This document shows, one piece after another, positions 26,608 through 35,699 of a stretch of 64,000 bases of DNA; position 1 is the first letter of the stretch; every line of letters starts with the position of its first letter. The notes under the pieces are model-generated. The model searched no databases, was not told the origin of the DNA, and saw only the letters and a list, made by a program, of their open reading frames with translations. Source of the stretch: Opitutaceae bacterium (GTDB lineage: Bacteria; Verrucomicrobiota; Verrucomicrobiia; Opitutales; Opitutaceae); the NCBI GenBank assembly GCA_019634615.1, contig JAHCAZ010000011.1, forward strand, positions 1-64,000, given 5' to 3'. The position numbers and the translations under genes are program-made.

Positions 26608-27777
26608 GTGAGAACCGCCGCCCGCCTCACCTTCGCCTGTGCATTGCTCGTTGGGGGCATGCGAGTCGCGTCGACCGCCGCCACGGAGGACGCCCGCAAG
26701 TCGCTCCTGGCCCAAAAGGAGCGAGCTGGGGTGGTTCTCGAGCGCGGCCGCCAGGCGCATTACACCACGAAGTTCGACCTGAGTGGATTGCCGCATTACG
26801 AGCCGGGCCCGCAGCTTACCGGCTGGATCCGCCTGCATGGCAGCAACTATCTGGCGGATGGCGCGCTCGGCGAATACTGGCAGCAGGCCTTCGCCAAGTA
26901 CCAGCCGGGCATTCGCATCTCCTACTACCTGCCCACGGCGGCGATTGCCTTCCCGGCGTTGTACTATGGACAAGCCGATTTGGTCATGGGCCACCGGCCC
27001 GGTTTTTACGACCTGCTCGCTTACCAGCGCGTGATGAACTGCGATCCGGTGGAGTTCACCGTGGTCACGGGTTCCTATGACGTCGCCGGTTGGGAGAATT
27101 CCACGGTAATCCTCGTGAACCAAGACAGTCCGCTCAAAGGCATTACCATGAAACAGCTCGACGGCATCTTCGGTGCGGCCCGAGACGGTGGCTGGGCCGG
27201 GACCAATTTCCGGCCGGACTGGGCGCGCGGGCCCGAGCACAACCTCCGCACCTGGGGCCAGCTGGGCCTGAAGGGGGAGTGGGCGGACAAGCGTATAGGC
27301 GTCTACGGTTTCAACCTCCGGTACAACACCGCCACGGACTTTGCCGACAAGGTTCTCGGTGCGAGTGACAAGTGGAATGAGGAAATCCACGCCTACGCGC
27401 ATATCGTGCAGCCTGACGGCCGGCGCTACATCCAGGCGGACCAGATTACAGACGCTCTCGCCAAGGACAGATACGGCATCGCCTACAACCGTTATCGGGG
27501 CGAGCGCCCCGGCGTGCGCCGGCTTCCGGTCGCGGCGAAGGAGGGCGGGCCGTTCGTCGAACACACGCTTGAGAACGTCCAGAACCGCACCTACCCGCTG
27601 TATGCCGAGGCCTATTTCTATACCAACGTAAAATCCGGCGAGCAGATGAACCCGCTCGTGCGTGAGTTCATCCGCTTCGTACTTAGCCAGGAAGGCCAGG
27701 CTGAGGTCATGCGCGACGGAAAATACCTCCCGCTGACGGCCGAGGTCGTGCGCGAGCAGCTCCGAAAATTGCCATGA
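26608..27777 (+). CDS. PstS-family binding protein (array copy 7)
   Basis: A 389-residue protein with a GTG start and a signal peptide (1-24). An N-terminal linker precedes FDLSGLPHYEPGPQLTGWIRLHGSNYLADG. Hinge elements are [30 protein letters not shown] and TWGQLGLKGEWADKRI near 213. The loop YGFNLRYNTATDF places it with 23569 and 33415. The end is LRKLP, not KLE. It overlaps the next gene by 4 bp (ATGA), so the two are translationally coupled. Confidence 0.85.
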   Translation: MRTAARLTFACALLVGGMRVASTAATEDARKSLLAQKERAGVVLERGRQAHYTTKFDLSGLPHYEPGPQLTGWIRLHGSNYLADGALGEYWQQAFAKYQPGIRISYYLPTAAIAFPALYYGQADLVMGHRPGFYDLLAYQRVMNCDPVEFTVVTGSYDVAGWENSTVILVNQDSPLKGITMKQLDGIFGAARDGGWAGTNFRPDWARGPEHNLRTWGQLGLKGEWADKRIGVYGFNLRYNTATDFADKVLGASDKWNEEIHAYAHIVQPDGRRYIQADQITDALAKDRYGIAYNRYRGERPGVRRLPVAAKEGGPFVEHTLENVQNRTYPLYAEAYFYTNVKSGEQMNPLVREFIRFVLSQEGQAEVMRDGKYLPLTAEVVREQLRKLP

Positions 27778-28883
27778 GGAGATTCCTCTCGATCCTGGCC
27801 GGCCTGCTGGTCGTGCCTGCCCAGGCAGCGGAGAGCCCGGCTCCCGCCGCCTACCAGCCGGCGCGCTACGATCTCAGCGCGCTGCCGCCCTATGTGAAGT
27901 CGCAGCGCGTCACCGGGATCCTCCGCATCTATGGCACGCCGCTGGAAGAGCTGGTGGGCAAGCTGGCCGGTGCCTTCCGGGCTCAGCATGGCCAGGTGCG
28001 GTTGCACGCCTATCTCATCAACACCTCGCAGGCCTTCGCAGGCTTGGTCACCGGCGAGGCCGACATCGGGCTGATGGGCCACCGCCAATGGCGCAACGGT
28101 TTCCAGGCCTTCGAACGGCAGTTCGGCTACGCGCCGCTGGAAATCAAGATCGCCACGGGTTCGTACGACGATCCGATCGGCACCACCCCGGGCCTCATGT
28201 TCATCGTCAACCAGCGCAACCCGCTCGCCGGCCTGACGCTCGCGCAGATTGACGGCATCTACGGCGCGCAGCGGACGGGTGGTTGGGTGAACCGGCAGTG
28301 GACCGCGGCCGCCGCCCGCGGCCCCGAGAGCAACCTCCGCACCTGGGGCCAGCTCGGCCTTACCGGCGAATGGACGGACCGGCCGATCAGGCTTTACGGT
28401 TCCGATGTCACGCTCAGCAACTGGGCCGACCTGATCGAGCGCGAGGCCTTTCAGGGTGGAACCAAGTGGAATCCCGCGCTCAACGAGGCGCCGCGCGCCG
28501 ACATCGGCACCAAGGCGAAGGGCAAGACGCGCGACCAGCTCATTCTCGAGGCCGTCGAGAACGACCCCTATGCCATCGGTTTCATCTTCCAGCGCGTGAT
28601 TAACGCCAACCGGGGCTACGTGCGCGTGCTGCCGCTGGCCCGCACGGCCGACCAGCCGTTTGTCACGCCCAGCGCGCAGTCCTTCCTCGACGGCAGTTAC
28701 CCGCTGCGCAACGCCGCCTACGTCTACCTCAACCGGCGGCCCGGCCAGCCGCTCGGGGCGCGGGAACGGGAGTTCGTGCGCTTCATCCTCAGCCGCGAGG
28801 GCCAGCAGATCATCGCGGACAACCGGCTCTTCATCCCGCTCGACGCGGCGCAGGTGCAGGCGGAACTCGCCAAACTCGAATGA
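27774..28883 (+). CDS. PstS-family binding protein (array copy 8)
   Basis: A 369-residue protein with a signal peptide (1-19, VPAQA). Hinge elements are MFIVNQRNPLAGLTLAQIDGIYGAQRTGGWV and [16 protein letters not shown] near 188. The ligand loop YGSDVTLSNWADLIE matches copy 19925. It ends in AELAKLE. It overlaps both neighbours by 4 bp. It is the first member of the second copy of the A-B-NMT1 block. Confidence 0.85.
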   Translation: MRRFLSILAGLLVVPAQAAESPAPAAYQPARYDLSALPPYVKSQRVTGILRIYGTPLEELVGKLAGAFRAQHGQVRLHAYLINTSQAFAGLVTGEADIGLMGHRQWRNGFQAFERQFGYAPLEIKIATGSYDDPIGTTPGLMFIVNQRNPLAGLTLAQIDGIYGAQRTGGWVNRQWTAAAARGPESNLRTWGQLGLTGEWTDRPIRLYGSDVTLSNWADLIEREAFQGGTKWNPALNEAPRADIGTKAKGKTRDQLILEAVENDPYAIGFIFQRVINANRGYVRVLPLARTADQPFVTPSAQSFLDGSYPLRNAAYVYLNRRPGQPLGAREREFVRFILSREGQQIIADNRLFIPLDAAQVQAELAKLE

Positions 28884-29965
28884 AGCTCCCGGCCCTTAGA
28901 TCGCTTTTCCTTCTGCTGGCGGCGCTGACCACGACCGGCGCTGCGGGCGAGTTGCCCGCCTATCGGCCCAGCATGCCCGTGGCTGGCGTGTTGCGCAGCT
29001 GCGGCAATCCCCAGATGGGCGGGCTGCTCCAGCGCTGGGAGGCGGCGTTCCGGCTCCATCACCCGCACGTGCAGTTCGCCCACGACCTCAAGAGCACGGC
29101 CTCCGGCCTGTACGGCCTTGACCTGCGCACCGCGGATCTCGCTCTGATGGGCCGCGCGGCGTTTCCCTACGAGCTTTACGGCGTCTACGAGCGCTCCTGG
29201 GTCTACCCAGCGGCGATCGAGGTGGCGACCGGCAGCGCCGATGCGCTGCACAAATCCCCTGCGTATGCGATCTTCGTGCACCAGGACAACCCGCTCGCCC
29301 GGTTGAGCGTGCGGGAGCTCGACGGGATCTTCGGCGCCGAGCGGGGCGGCGGATGGAAGGCCCTGACATGGGACACTTCCGTGGCACGCACCGCAGCGGG
29401 CAACCTGCGCACGTGGGGCCAGCTCGGGCTCGCCGGCGAGTGGCGGGATCGGCCGATACATGTCTATGGCCCGGCCGGGCTGGGCGCGGGCGCCATCACC
29501 TATTTCCAGGCCCGGGTGTTCGGCGGCGGCGAGACTTGGAATGAGGACCTGCGCGAGTACGTCGACCGGGCGCAGATGATCGCCGATCTCGCCCGGGATC
29601 CGCTGGGCATCGCCTACGCCCCGCTCGCCTATGGCCGCGCCGGCGTGAAGGCGCTGGCCTTGGCCGAGACTCCCCCTGGGCCCTTTGTTGCGTTGAATCG
29701 CGACACGGTCGCGCGGCGCACCTACCCGCTGCATCGGCCGGTTTTCATCTACTACACGCGTGACGATCGGAATACCGAGCTCACTCCGACCCTGGGCGAT
29801 CCCCGCGTGAAGGAGTTCCTTCGTTTCGTCCTCAGTGCGGAAGGCCAGGCAATCGTCGCCCAGGAAGGGAGCTACCTGCCGCTGCCCGAAGCCGATGCCC
29901 GCGCGCAACTGGCAAAACTCGATTCCACAGACCTGCCGCCGGAGCACCGCTTCATGACCCACTAG
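28880..29965 (+). CDS. PstS-family binding protein (array copy 9)
   Basis: A 361-residue protein with a signal peptide (1-23, TTTGAAG). It has AIFVHQDNPLARLSVRELDGIFGAERGGGWK and TWGQLGLAGEWRDRPI near 176. The loop GPAGLGAGAITYFQ matches copy 21047. The C-terminus carries a 16-residue extension after AQLAKLD, which the other copies lack. It overlaps the previous gene by 4 bp and is separated from the NMT1-PstS fusion gene by 45 bp. Confidence 0.85.
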   Translation: MKLPALRSLFLLLAALTTTGAAGELPAYRPSMPVAGVLRSCGNPQMGGLLQRWEAAFRLHHPHVQFAHDLKSTASGLYGLDLRTADLALMGRAAFPYELYGVYERSWVYPAAIEVATGSADALHKSPAYAIFVHQDNPLARLSVRELDGIFGAERGGGWKALTWDTSVARTAAGNLRTWGQLGLAGEWRDRPIHVYGPAGLGAGAITYFQARVFGGGETWNEDLREYVDRAQMIADLARDPLGIAYAPLAYGRAGVKALALAETPPGPFVALNRDTVARRTYPLHRPVFIYYTRDDRNTELTPTLGDPRVKEFLRFVLSAEGQAIVAQEGSYLPLPEADARAQLAKLDSTDLPPEHRFMTH

Positions 29966-30010
29966 GCCGATCCGGCCGACGCTCTCCCTTCGCCAGTCCC
30001 CGCCTTGAAC

Positions 30011-32209
30011 ATGCAGACCACTTTTCTCACCCGCATCGGTGTTCTTCTCGCCTGCGTCCTTGGCCTTGGCAACCGGCCGGCGGCGGAGGAGCTGACCAAG
30101 GTTCGGATGAGCTTCGACGAGGACATGGTCGTCACGCGCCTCGCCGAGAGCCTCGGGTACTTCCGGCAGGAGGGAATAGAGATCGTACCGGTGGACATCA
30201 TGCAGGTGACCCAGGAGGACTACCTGATCCAGCAGCCGCTCATCGAGGGGAAGGTCGACGCCGTCGAGCACTGGTTCAATCACACGGTCTTCGGCGCGCG
30301 CCATGGCCTTCCGATCCAGGCGGTCATGATGCTGAACGACGCGCCGGCGATGCGGATCATGGTTGACCACCGCGTGCAGGACGCAGTCAGGAGTGCCGCC
30401 GACTTCAAGGGCCGCACGATCGCGGAGGGGGCGGGATACGCCACCAAGGCCGTGATCACGGGGTACCTGGCGCACAAGGCCGGGCTGCCGCGCGGCAGCT
30501 ACCGTGCAATCAACCATCCCCCGGAGAACCGGCTGCAGCTGGTGCTGGGCGACCTGCGGGCCGGCAAACTCGACATCATGACCTTTCAGGAGCCGGTCAC
30601 GTCCGGCCTGCTTCAGACCGGCATGGTCCACACGCTTTACGATCTCACCACCCGCGAGGGCACGGTGCAGGCGCTGGGCGCGCCGTTCCCGGCCCAGTCA
30701 ATCCTGATGGCGCCGCAATTCATCAGGGACCACCCCGACACGGTGCAGCGGCTCGTCAATGCCTACGTGCGCGCCATGCGCTTTCTCAATTCCCATACAG
30801 CCGATGAGATCATCGCGCAGCTGCCGGAATCGTACTTCGCCGGGAGCGACCGGGCCGAAAGGGTCCGCCTGCTGAAGCTGAGCCTTTCGTCCTATGCCAA
30901 GGGCAATTTTGCCTTTGCGTCCGAAGCGGTGCGCCTCGTGGTCGACGCCATGCTTTGGGCGAAATTTGACGCCAGCGCGGCGGGGGCATGGCGTGCCGGC
31001 GGCGACGCCGCCAAGGTCAAGGACGCGGCGCTCTACACGAACGAGTTTGTCGACCGCGCGATGCAGGCGATTCCGGCGGCCCTGACCTCGGCGGCGGTCA
31101 CGGGTGGCGAACCGGCCAATGCCGGCGTGAGCATCTGGACGCAGAACGTCACCGGCTTCCGCAAGGTCAGTGGCGCCGCCGGTGGCTACACCAAGAATTG
31201 GGACCTGAGCGACCTGCCGAGCTATGTGCCGAAACAAAGACTGGCCGGCACCATCCGCATCTGGGGCAACAACTACATCCGGGATGGAGAGCTCGGCGAA
31301 TACTGGCGGGAGGAGTTCACGAAGTTCCACCCCGACGTGAAGATCGAGTACAATCTGCCGACCACCGGGATCGCGATCCCGGCGCTGTCCTGCGGCGTGG
31401 CCGACGTAGTGATGAGCCGCAAGGCGATCATCATGGACCTGCTGACCTTCGAGCAGGTTTTCCACTATCCGGTGACCGAGATCGAGGCGGTGACGGGTTC
31501 CTATGATGTCTATGGCTGGTCGCCCGCCTTCATCATCGTGGTGCACAAGGACAATCCCCTCGAGCGGATCAGCATAAAGCAGCTGGACGGGGTGTTCGGC
31601 GCCGAGCGCACCGGCGGTTACGTCGGCAGCGTCTGGCACACGGAATATCCCTATGCCCGCGGGCCGGAGGAAAATATCCGCACCTGGGGCCAGCTCGGGC
31701 TGACGGGCGAGTGGGCGGACAAGCGCATCCGTCCTGGCGGCCAGACCCTGCGCGGAAACCAGACGACGCAGTTCTCAGACATCGTGACCCGCGGGAGCGA
31801 CCAGTTCGCCGAGGGCTACCAGGCTTTCGCCAACTACATCACGCCCGACGGCAAGATCAACAGCTGGAGCCTGCAGGCGCAGCGCGCGATTGCGAAGGAC
31901 CGGTACGCGATGTTCTACGTCTCGCCGATGACGCTGAACGCCGACATGAAGGAGCTCGCCGTCCAGGCCTATGAGGGTGGGCCCTACGTCAAGCGCTCGC
32001 TCGAGACGGTGCGCGACCGCAGCTACCCGCTCTACGGCCGGTATTACTTCTATGTGAACCGCAAGCCCGGCGCGCCGGTCGACCCGAAGGCCGACGAGTG
32101 GCTGCGCTTCATCCTGAGCCGGGAAGGCCAGGAATGCGTGCAACGCGAGGGCCGCTACCTGCCCCTCACCGGCGACATCGTCCGGGCCCAGCTCAGGAAA
32201 CTCGACTAA
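30011..32209 (+). CDS. fusion: NMT1/SsuA-like plus PstS-like binding protein
   Basis: A 732-residue protein. The ATG at 30011 is preferred over the TTG at 30005, because it leaves a signal peptide beginning MQTTFLTRIGVLLACVLG. Residues about 28-345 form an NMT1/SsuA-like domain (AESLGYFRQEGIEIVPV, AEGAGYATKAVITGYLA, IMTFQEPVTSGL) closely related to the 18833 protein. After a linker (PANAGVSIWTQNVTGF), residues about 390-732 are a PstS-like domain with VVHKDNPLERISIKQLDGVFGAERTGGYVG and [16 protein letters not shown] near 556. Two substrate-binding folds of different families in one exported chain are uncommon. No membrane anchor is visible. Confidence 0.85.
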   Translation: MQTTFLTRIGVLLACVLGLGNRPAAEELTKVRMSFDEDMVVTRLAESLGYFRQEGIEIVPVDIMQVTQEDYLIQQPLIEGKVDAVEHWFNHTVFGARHGLPIQAVMMLNDAPAMRIMVDHRVQDAVRSAADFKGRTIAEGAGYATKAVITGYLAHKAGLPRGSYRAINHPPENRLQLVLGDLRAGKLDIMTFQEPVTSGLLQTGMVHTLYDLTTREGTVQALGAPFPAQSILMAPQFIRDHPDTVQRLVNAYVRAMRFLNSHTADEIIAQLPESYFAGSDRAERVRLLKLSLSSYAKGNFAFASEAVRLVVDAMLWAKFDASAAGAWRAGGDAAKVKDAALYTNEFVDRAMQAIPAALTSAAVTGGEPANAGVSIWTQNVTGFRKVSGAAGGYTKNWDLSDLPSYVPKQRLAGTIRIWGNNYIRDGELGEYWREEFTKFHPDVKIEYNLPTTGIAIPALSCGVADVVMSRKAIIMDLLTFEQVFHYPVTEIEAVTGSYDVYGWSPAFIIVVHKDNPLERISIKQLDGVFGAERTGGYVGSVWHTEYPYARGPEENIRTWGQLGLTGEWADKRIRPGGQTLRGNQTTQFSDIVTRGSDQFAEGYQAFANYITPDGKINSWSLQAQRAIAKDRYAMFYVSPMTLNADMKELAVQAYEGGPYVKRSLETVRDRSYPLYGRYYFYVNRKPGAPVDPKADEWLRFILSREGQECVQREGRYLPLTGDIVRAQLRKLD

Positions 32210-32214
32210 CCCCA

Positions 32215-33405
32215 ATGCTCATGAAGACCCAAGTTATCCTCCTAACCTTGATGACCGTCGCCGCCGGCGCGTCGGTTGCGCAACCGGCTGACGCGCCCGC
32301 GGCCAAGCCCGCGAACGCCGGCGTCAGCATCTGGACGCAGAACGTCACCGGTTTCCGCAAGGTCAGCGGCGCAGCCGGCGGCTACACCAAACGCTGGGAC
32401 CTCGGCGACCTGCCGCGCTACCAGCCGAAGCGACAGCTCACCGGCACGCTCCGCGTCTGGGGCAACAACTACCTAAAGGATGGCCCCTTGGGCGAATACT
32501 GGGCCCAGGAGTTCAAGAAATTCCAGCCGGGCATCACGATTGAATATCACTTGCCTACCGCGGCCATGGCGGTGCCCGCCCTCGTCTGCGGTGTCGCCGA
32601 CATCGGCATGTCCAACAAGGCGACGCTCACGGACCATCTCTCGTTCGAGCAGGTTTTCCATTACCCGCTTTCCGAGGTGAACGTCGCGACCGGCTCCTTC
32701 AACGTCTATGGCTGGACGCCCCCGTTCATCATCGTGGTGAACGAAAACAACCCGCTCGAGCAGATCAGCGTGAAGCAGATCGACGGCGTGTTCGGCACCG
32801 CGCGCACGGGCGGCTACGTCGGCAGCGTCTGGCACAGCGAGTATCCCTTTTCCCGCGGCGCCGAGGAAAACATCCGCACGTGGGGCCAGCTCGGGCTGAC
32901 GGGCGAGTGGGCGGACAAGCCGATCCGCGTCGGCGGCCAGACTGTGCGCGCCGGCGCGAGCACGGCGTTTTCCGACCGGGTCCTCGGCGGCAGTGGCCTG
33001 TGGGTGGAAGGCTACCAGGGCTTTGCGAACTACATCACCACGGGCGGCAAGATCGTGTCTTGGAGCCTGCAGATCCGCGAGGCGATCGCCAAGGACCCGT
33101 ACGGGATGTTCTACGTTTCGCCGATGACCCTGGGACCCGGCATGAAGGAGCTGGCGGTCCAGGCGCGCGAGGGCGGTCCCTACGTGAAGCGCACGCTCGA
33201 GAGCGTGCGCGATCGCACCTATCCGCTCTACAACCAGCAGTTCTTCTATTTCAATCGCGCTCCCGGCCAGACGGCCGACCCCATGGTTGAGGAGTTCATT
33301 CGCTTTGTGCTCAGCCAGGAGGGCCAGGACTGCATCCAACGCGAAGGCCGCTACCTTCCCCTGCTGGCGGACACCGTGCAGACCCAACTCAAGAAACTCG
33401 ACTGA
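32215..33405 (+). CDS. PstS-family binding protein (array copy 11)
   Basis: A 396-residue protein (ATG at 32215; the ATG at 32221 two codons later is equally possible). It has a signal peptide, then ANAGVSIWTQNVTGFRKVSG, the same linker as in the upstream fusion protein, with matching DNA. Hinge elements are IIVVNENNPLEQISVKQIDGVFGTARTGGYVG and [16 protein letters not shown] near 221. The loop GGQTVRAGASTAF matches the PstS half of 30011. It ends in LKKLD. It is therefore a recent duplicate of the fusion gene's C-terminal half with its own signal peptide. Confidence 0.85.
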   Translation: MLMKTQVILLTLMTVAAGASVAQPADAPAAKPANAGVSIWTQNVTGFRKVSGAAGGYTKRWDLGDLPRYQPKRQLTGTLRVWGNNYLKDGPLGEYWAQEFKKFQPGITIEYHLPTAAMAVPALVCGVADIGMSNKATLTDHLSFEQVFHYPLSEVNVATGSFNVYGWTPPFIIVVNENNPLEQISVKQIDGVFGTARTGGYVGSVWHSEYPFSRGAEENIRTWGQLGLTGEWADKPIRVGGQTVRAGASTAFSDRVLGGSGLWVEGYQGFANYITTGGKIVSWSLQIREAIAKDPYGMFYVSPMTLGPGMKELAVQAREGGPYVKRTLESVRDRTYPLYNQQFFYFNRAPGQTADPMVEEFIRFVLSQEGQDCIQREGRYLPLLADTVQTQLKKLD

Positions 33406-33414
33406 CCCCATCCC

Positions 33415-34602
33415 ATGAAACCGAGATCCATCCTTTTCCTCGCGCTGGCCTGCACCGCCGGCGCGGTCACCGCCCAGACCGAGCGGGTTTCGACCGGCCT
33501 GGCCATGCAGGAGGCGCGCTCCGAGAACCTCAAGGTCAAGGGGCCCAAGACTTACTATCCGGCCGACAAATTCGACCTCAGTTCCCTGCCGGCCTACGAG
33601 CCGCAGGCGAGGGTCGCCGGCACCATCCGCCTGTGGGGCAGCAACTACATCGTGGACGGCAAGGTGGGCGAATACTGGGAGAAGGAATTCCAGAAATTCC
33701 ATCCCGGGGTGAATTTTGAATACCACATGCTCACCACGCGCGCCGCGGTGCCGGCGCTCGTCTTCGGAGTGGCCGACCTCGGCATGGGCCGGCGCGTCAA
33801 CACGCAGGAGCTGCAGCTTTACCAGCGCTACAAGAACCGCGACCCGCTCGAGGTCGTCATCGCGACCGGTTCCTACAACGTCACCGGCTGGAATCCCGGT
33901 TTCGGCATCGTGGTCCACAAGGACAATCCGCTCACGAAGATCACCTTTGACCAGCTCGACGGCGTCTTCGGCGCCGAACGCACCGGCGGCTGGGTCGGCA
34001 CCGACTGGCACCCCGAGTTCGCCCGCGGCCCAGAGAAGAATATCCGTACGTGGGGGCAGCTTGGGCTGACGGGCGAATGGGCCGACAAGGAGATCACGCC
34101 CTACGGACTCAATATGCGTTACAGCCAGGCGACGACGATCTCCGACTGGGTCCTCGCCGGCAGCGATAAATGGAACGAGAAGCTGCGCATCTACGCCAAT
34201 TTCGTCGGGGCCGAGGGCGCAGCCGGCTCCAACATGGGCTTCGGCCGCCTGAAACGGGGCCTGAACGACGATCTGGCGAAGGACCGCTACGGCATCGCCT
34301 ACGTCGGCTCGCCCGTCGGCGCGAATCTGCCCGCGGATTGCAAGCTGCTCGAGGTCTCGCGCACCCCCGGCGGCCCCTTCTACGCCTACACGATCGAGAA
34401 TCTGCAAAGCCGGAAGTACCCGATGCACGACGAGATCTACGCCTATGTGGATGTCGACGCCGAGGGTGCAGTCGATCCGAAGGTGCGCGAATACCTGCGC
34501 TTCATCGTCAGCCGCGAGGGGCAGCAGTGCGTGCAACGCGACGGCAAGTACCTCCCGCTCACCGCCGAGGTCTGCCACGAGATGCAGGCCAGGTTAAAGT
34601 GA
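33415..34602 (+). CDS. PstS-family binding protein (array copy 12)
   Basis: A 395-residue protein with a signal peptide (1-22, AVTAQ). It has FDLSSLPAYEPQARVAGTIRLWGSNYIVDG, then GIVVHKDNPLTKITFDQLDGVFGAERTGGWVG and [16 protein letters not shown] near 211. The loop YGLNMRYSQATTI groups it with 23569 and 26608. The ending MQARLK deviates from KLE. It lies 9 bp after the previous gene and 5 bp before the next, within the box-3 operon. Confidence 0.85.
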   Translation: MKPRSILFLALACTAGAVTAQTERVSTGLAMQEARSENLKVKGPKTYYPADKFDLSSLPAYEPQARVAGTIRLWGSNYIVDGKVGEYWEKEFQKFHPGVNFEYHMLTTRAAVPALVFGVADLGMGRRVNTQELQLYQRYKNRDPLEVVIATGSYNVTGWNPGFGIVVHKDNPLTKITFDQLDGVFGAERTGGWVGTDWHPEFARGPEKNIRTWGQLGLTGEWADKEITPYGLNMRYSQATTISDWVLAGSDKWNEKLRIYANFVGAEGAAGSNMGFGRLKRGLNDDLAKDRYGIAYVGSPVGANLPADCKLLEVSRTPGGPFYAYTIENLQSRKYPMHDEIYAYVDVDAEGAVDPKVREYLRFIVSREGQQCVQRDGKYLPLTAEVCHEMQARLK

Positions 34603-34607
34603 CGGCC

Positions 34608-35696
34608 ATGCGCTTTCACCGTCTGCTTCTGTTGGTGGCGAGCCTGTGGCTTTCCGCGCAGGCGATCGCCGCCGCAGCAGCCGACCCGCTGCCCGCGTAT
34701 GAGCGGCCACCGGGCGTGAACAAGGGCGTCCTCCGCGTCTTCGGCGCGAGCCTCAAGGGCCTGGTGAAGGCTTGGGAGGAGGGCTACATGAGGCATAATC
34801 CCGACGTGCGCATCGCCGACAACCCGGGTGGTAGCGATGCGGCCATCGGCGTCCTCCAGCATGGCACGGCTGAGGTCGCGGTCATGGGCCGCGAACTGGA
34901 ACTGAACGACTACCTCGGATTTTTCGAGAACAAAGGCTACAACCCGACCGAGATCATGATCGCCAGCGGCACCTACGACACGCCGGGAGCGAGCTGGGCC
35001 CTGGTGGTCTTCGTGCACAAGGACAACCCGCTGGCGCAGCTCACACTGCAGCAGCTCGACGGCATCTTCGGCGCCGAGCGCACGGGCGGCTACGAGGGCT
35101 ACTTGTGGAAGAGCGAGCACGCGCGCAGCGCGCAGGAGAACATCCGCACGTGGGGCCAACTTGGGCTGACGGGCGAATGGGCCGACCGTGAGATTCAGAC
35201 CTACGGCTACGCGCAAGGCGGCATGGCGCACTTTTTCGAGATCGAAGTGCTGAAGGGGTCCAACAAGTGGAACGGCAACTACCGTCAGTACGTCGAGAAC
35301 GGCACCAAGATCCTCGCCCCCGGCCGGGAGGCCTCGGGCGTGCTGGCTATGCTGGCGGAGTTGGAGAAAGACCGATGCGGCATCGGTTGGGCGGGCATGC
35401 CGCAGTGGAACCAGTTGCCGCACATCAAGGGCATCAAGGCTGTCGCGCTGTCGCGCGCTCCTGGCGGTCCGTTCATCGCGCCCAGCCGGGCGACGCTGGC
35501 CGACCGGAGCTATCCCCTCACACGCAGTGTTTACATTTGCCTCGACAAGGAGCCCGGCCGGCCGCTGTCACCCAAGGTGAAGGACTTCATGAAGTATGTC
35601 CTGAGCGAGGAGGGGCAGGAGATCGTGCGCCAGCACGGCGTCTATTTTCCGCTGCCTGCGGCGTTCGTGCGCGAGCAGCTCAAGAAACTGGAGTGA
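34608..35696 (+). CDS. PstS-family binding protein (array copy 13)
   Basis: A 362-residue protein. The ATG at 34608 is chosen because it directly precedes a signal peptide (FHRLLLLVASLWLSAQAIA); the frame is open far upstream but only as a shadow of the previous gene. It has [52 protein letters not shown] and [16 protein letters not shown] near 179. The loop YGYAQGGMAHFFE is like that of 24833 and 40423. It ends in KKLE. Confidence 0.85.
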   Translation: MRFHRLLLLVASLWLSAQAIAAAAADPLPAYERPPGVNKGVLRVFGASLKGLVKAWEEGYMRHNPDVRIADNPGGSDAAIGVLQHGTAEVAVMGRELELNDYLGFFENKGYNPTEIMIASGTYDTPGASWALVVFVHKDNPLAQLTLQQLDGIFGAERTGGYEGYLWKSEHARSAQENIRTWGQLGLTGEWADREIQTYGYAQGGMAHFFEIEVLKGSNKWNGNYRQYVENGTKILAPGREASGVLAMLAELEKDRCGIGWAGMPQWNQLPHIKGIKAVALSRAPGGPFIAPSRATLADRSYPLTRSVYICLDKEPGRPLSPKVKDFMKYVLSEEGQEIVRQHGVYFPLPAAFVREQLKKLE

Positions 35697-35699
35697 ATC

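Noticed and set aside
34170..34607. Upstream extensions of array genes (also 32098, 40360, 24722 and 21786)
   Set aside because: These parts overlap the previous gene in another frame; the chosen starts directly precede signal peptides or the conserved family N-terminus.
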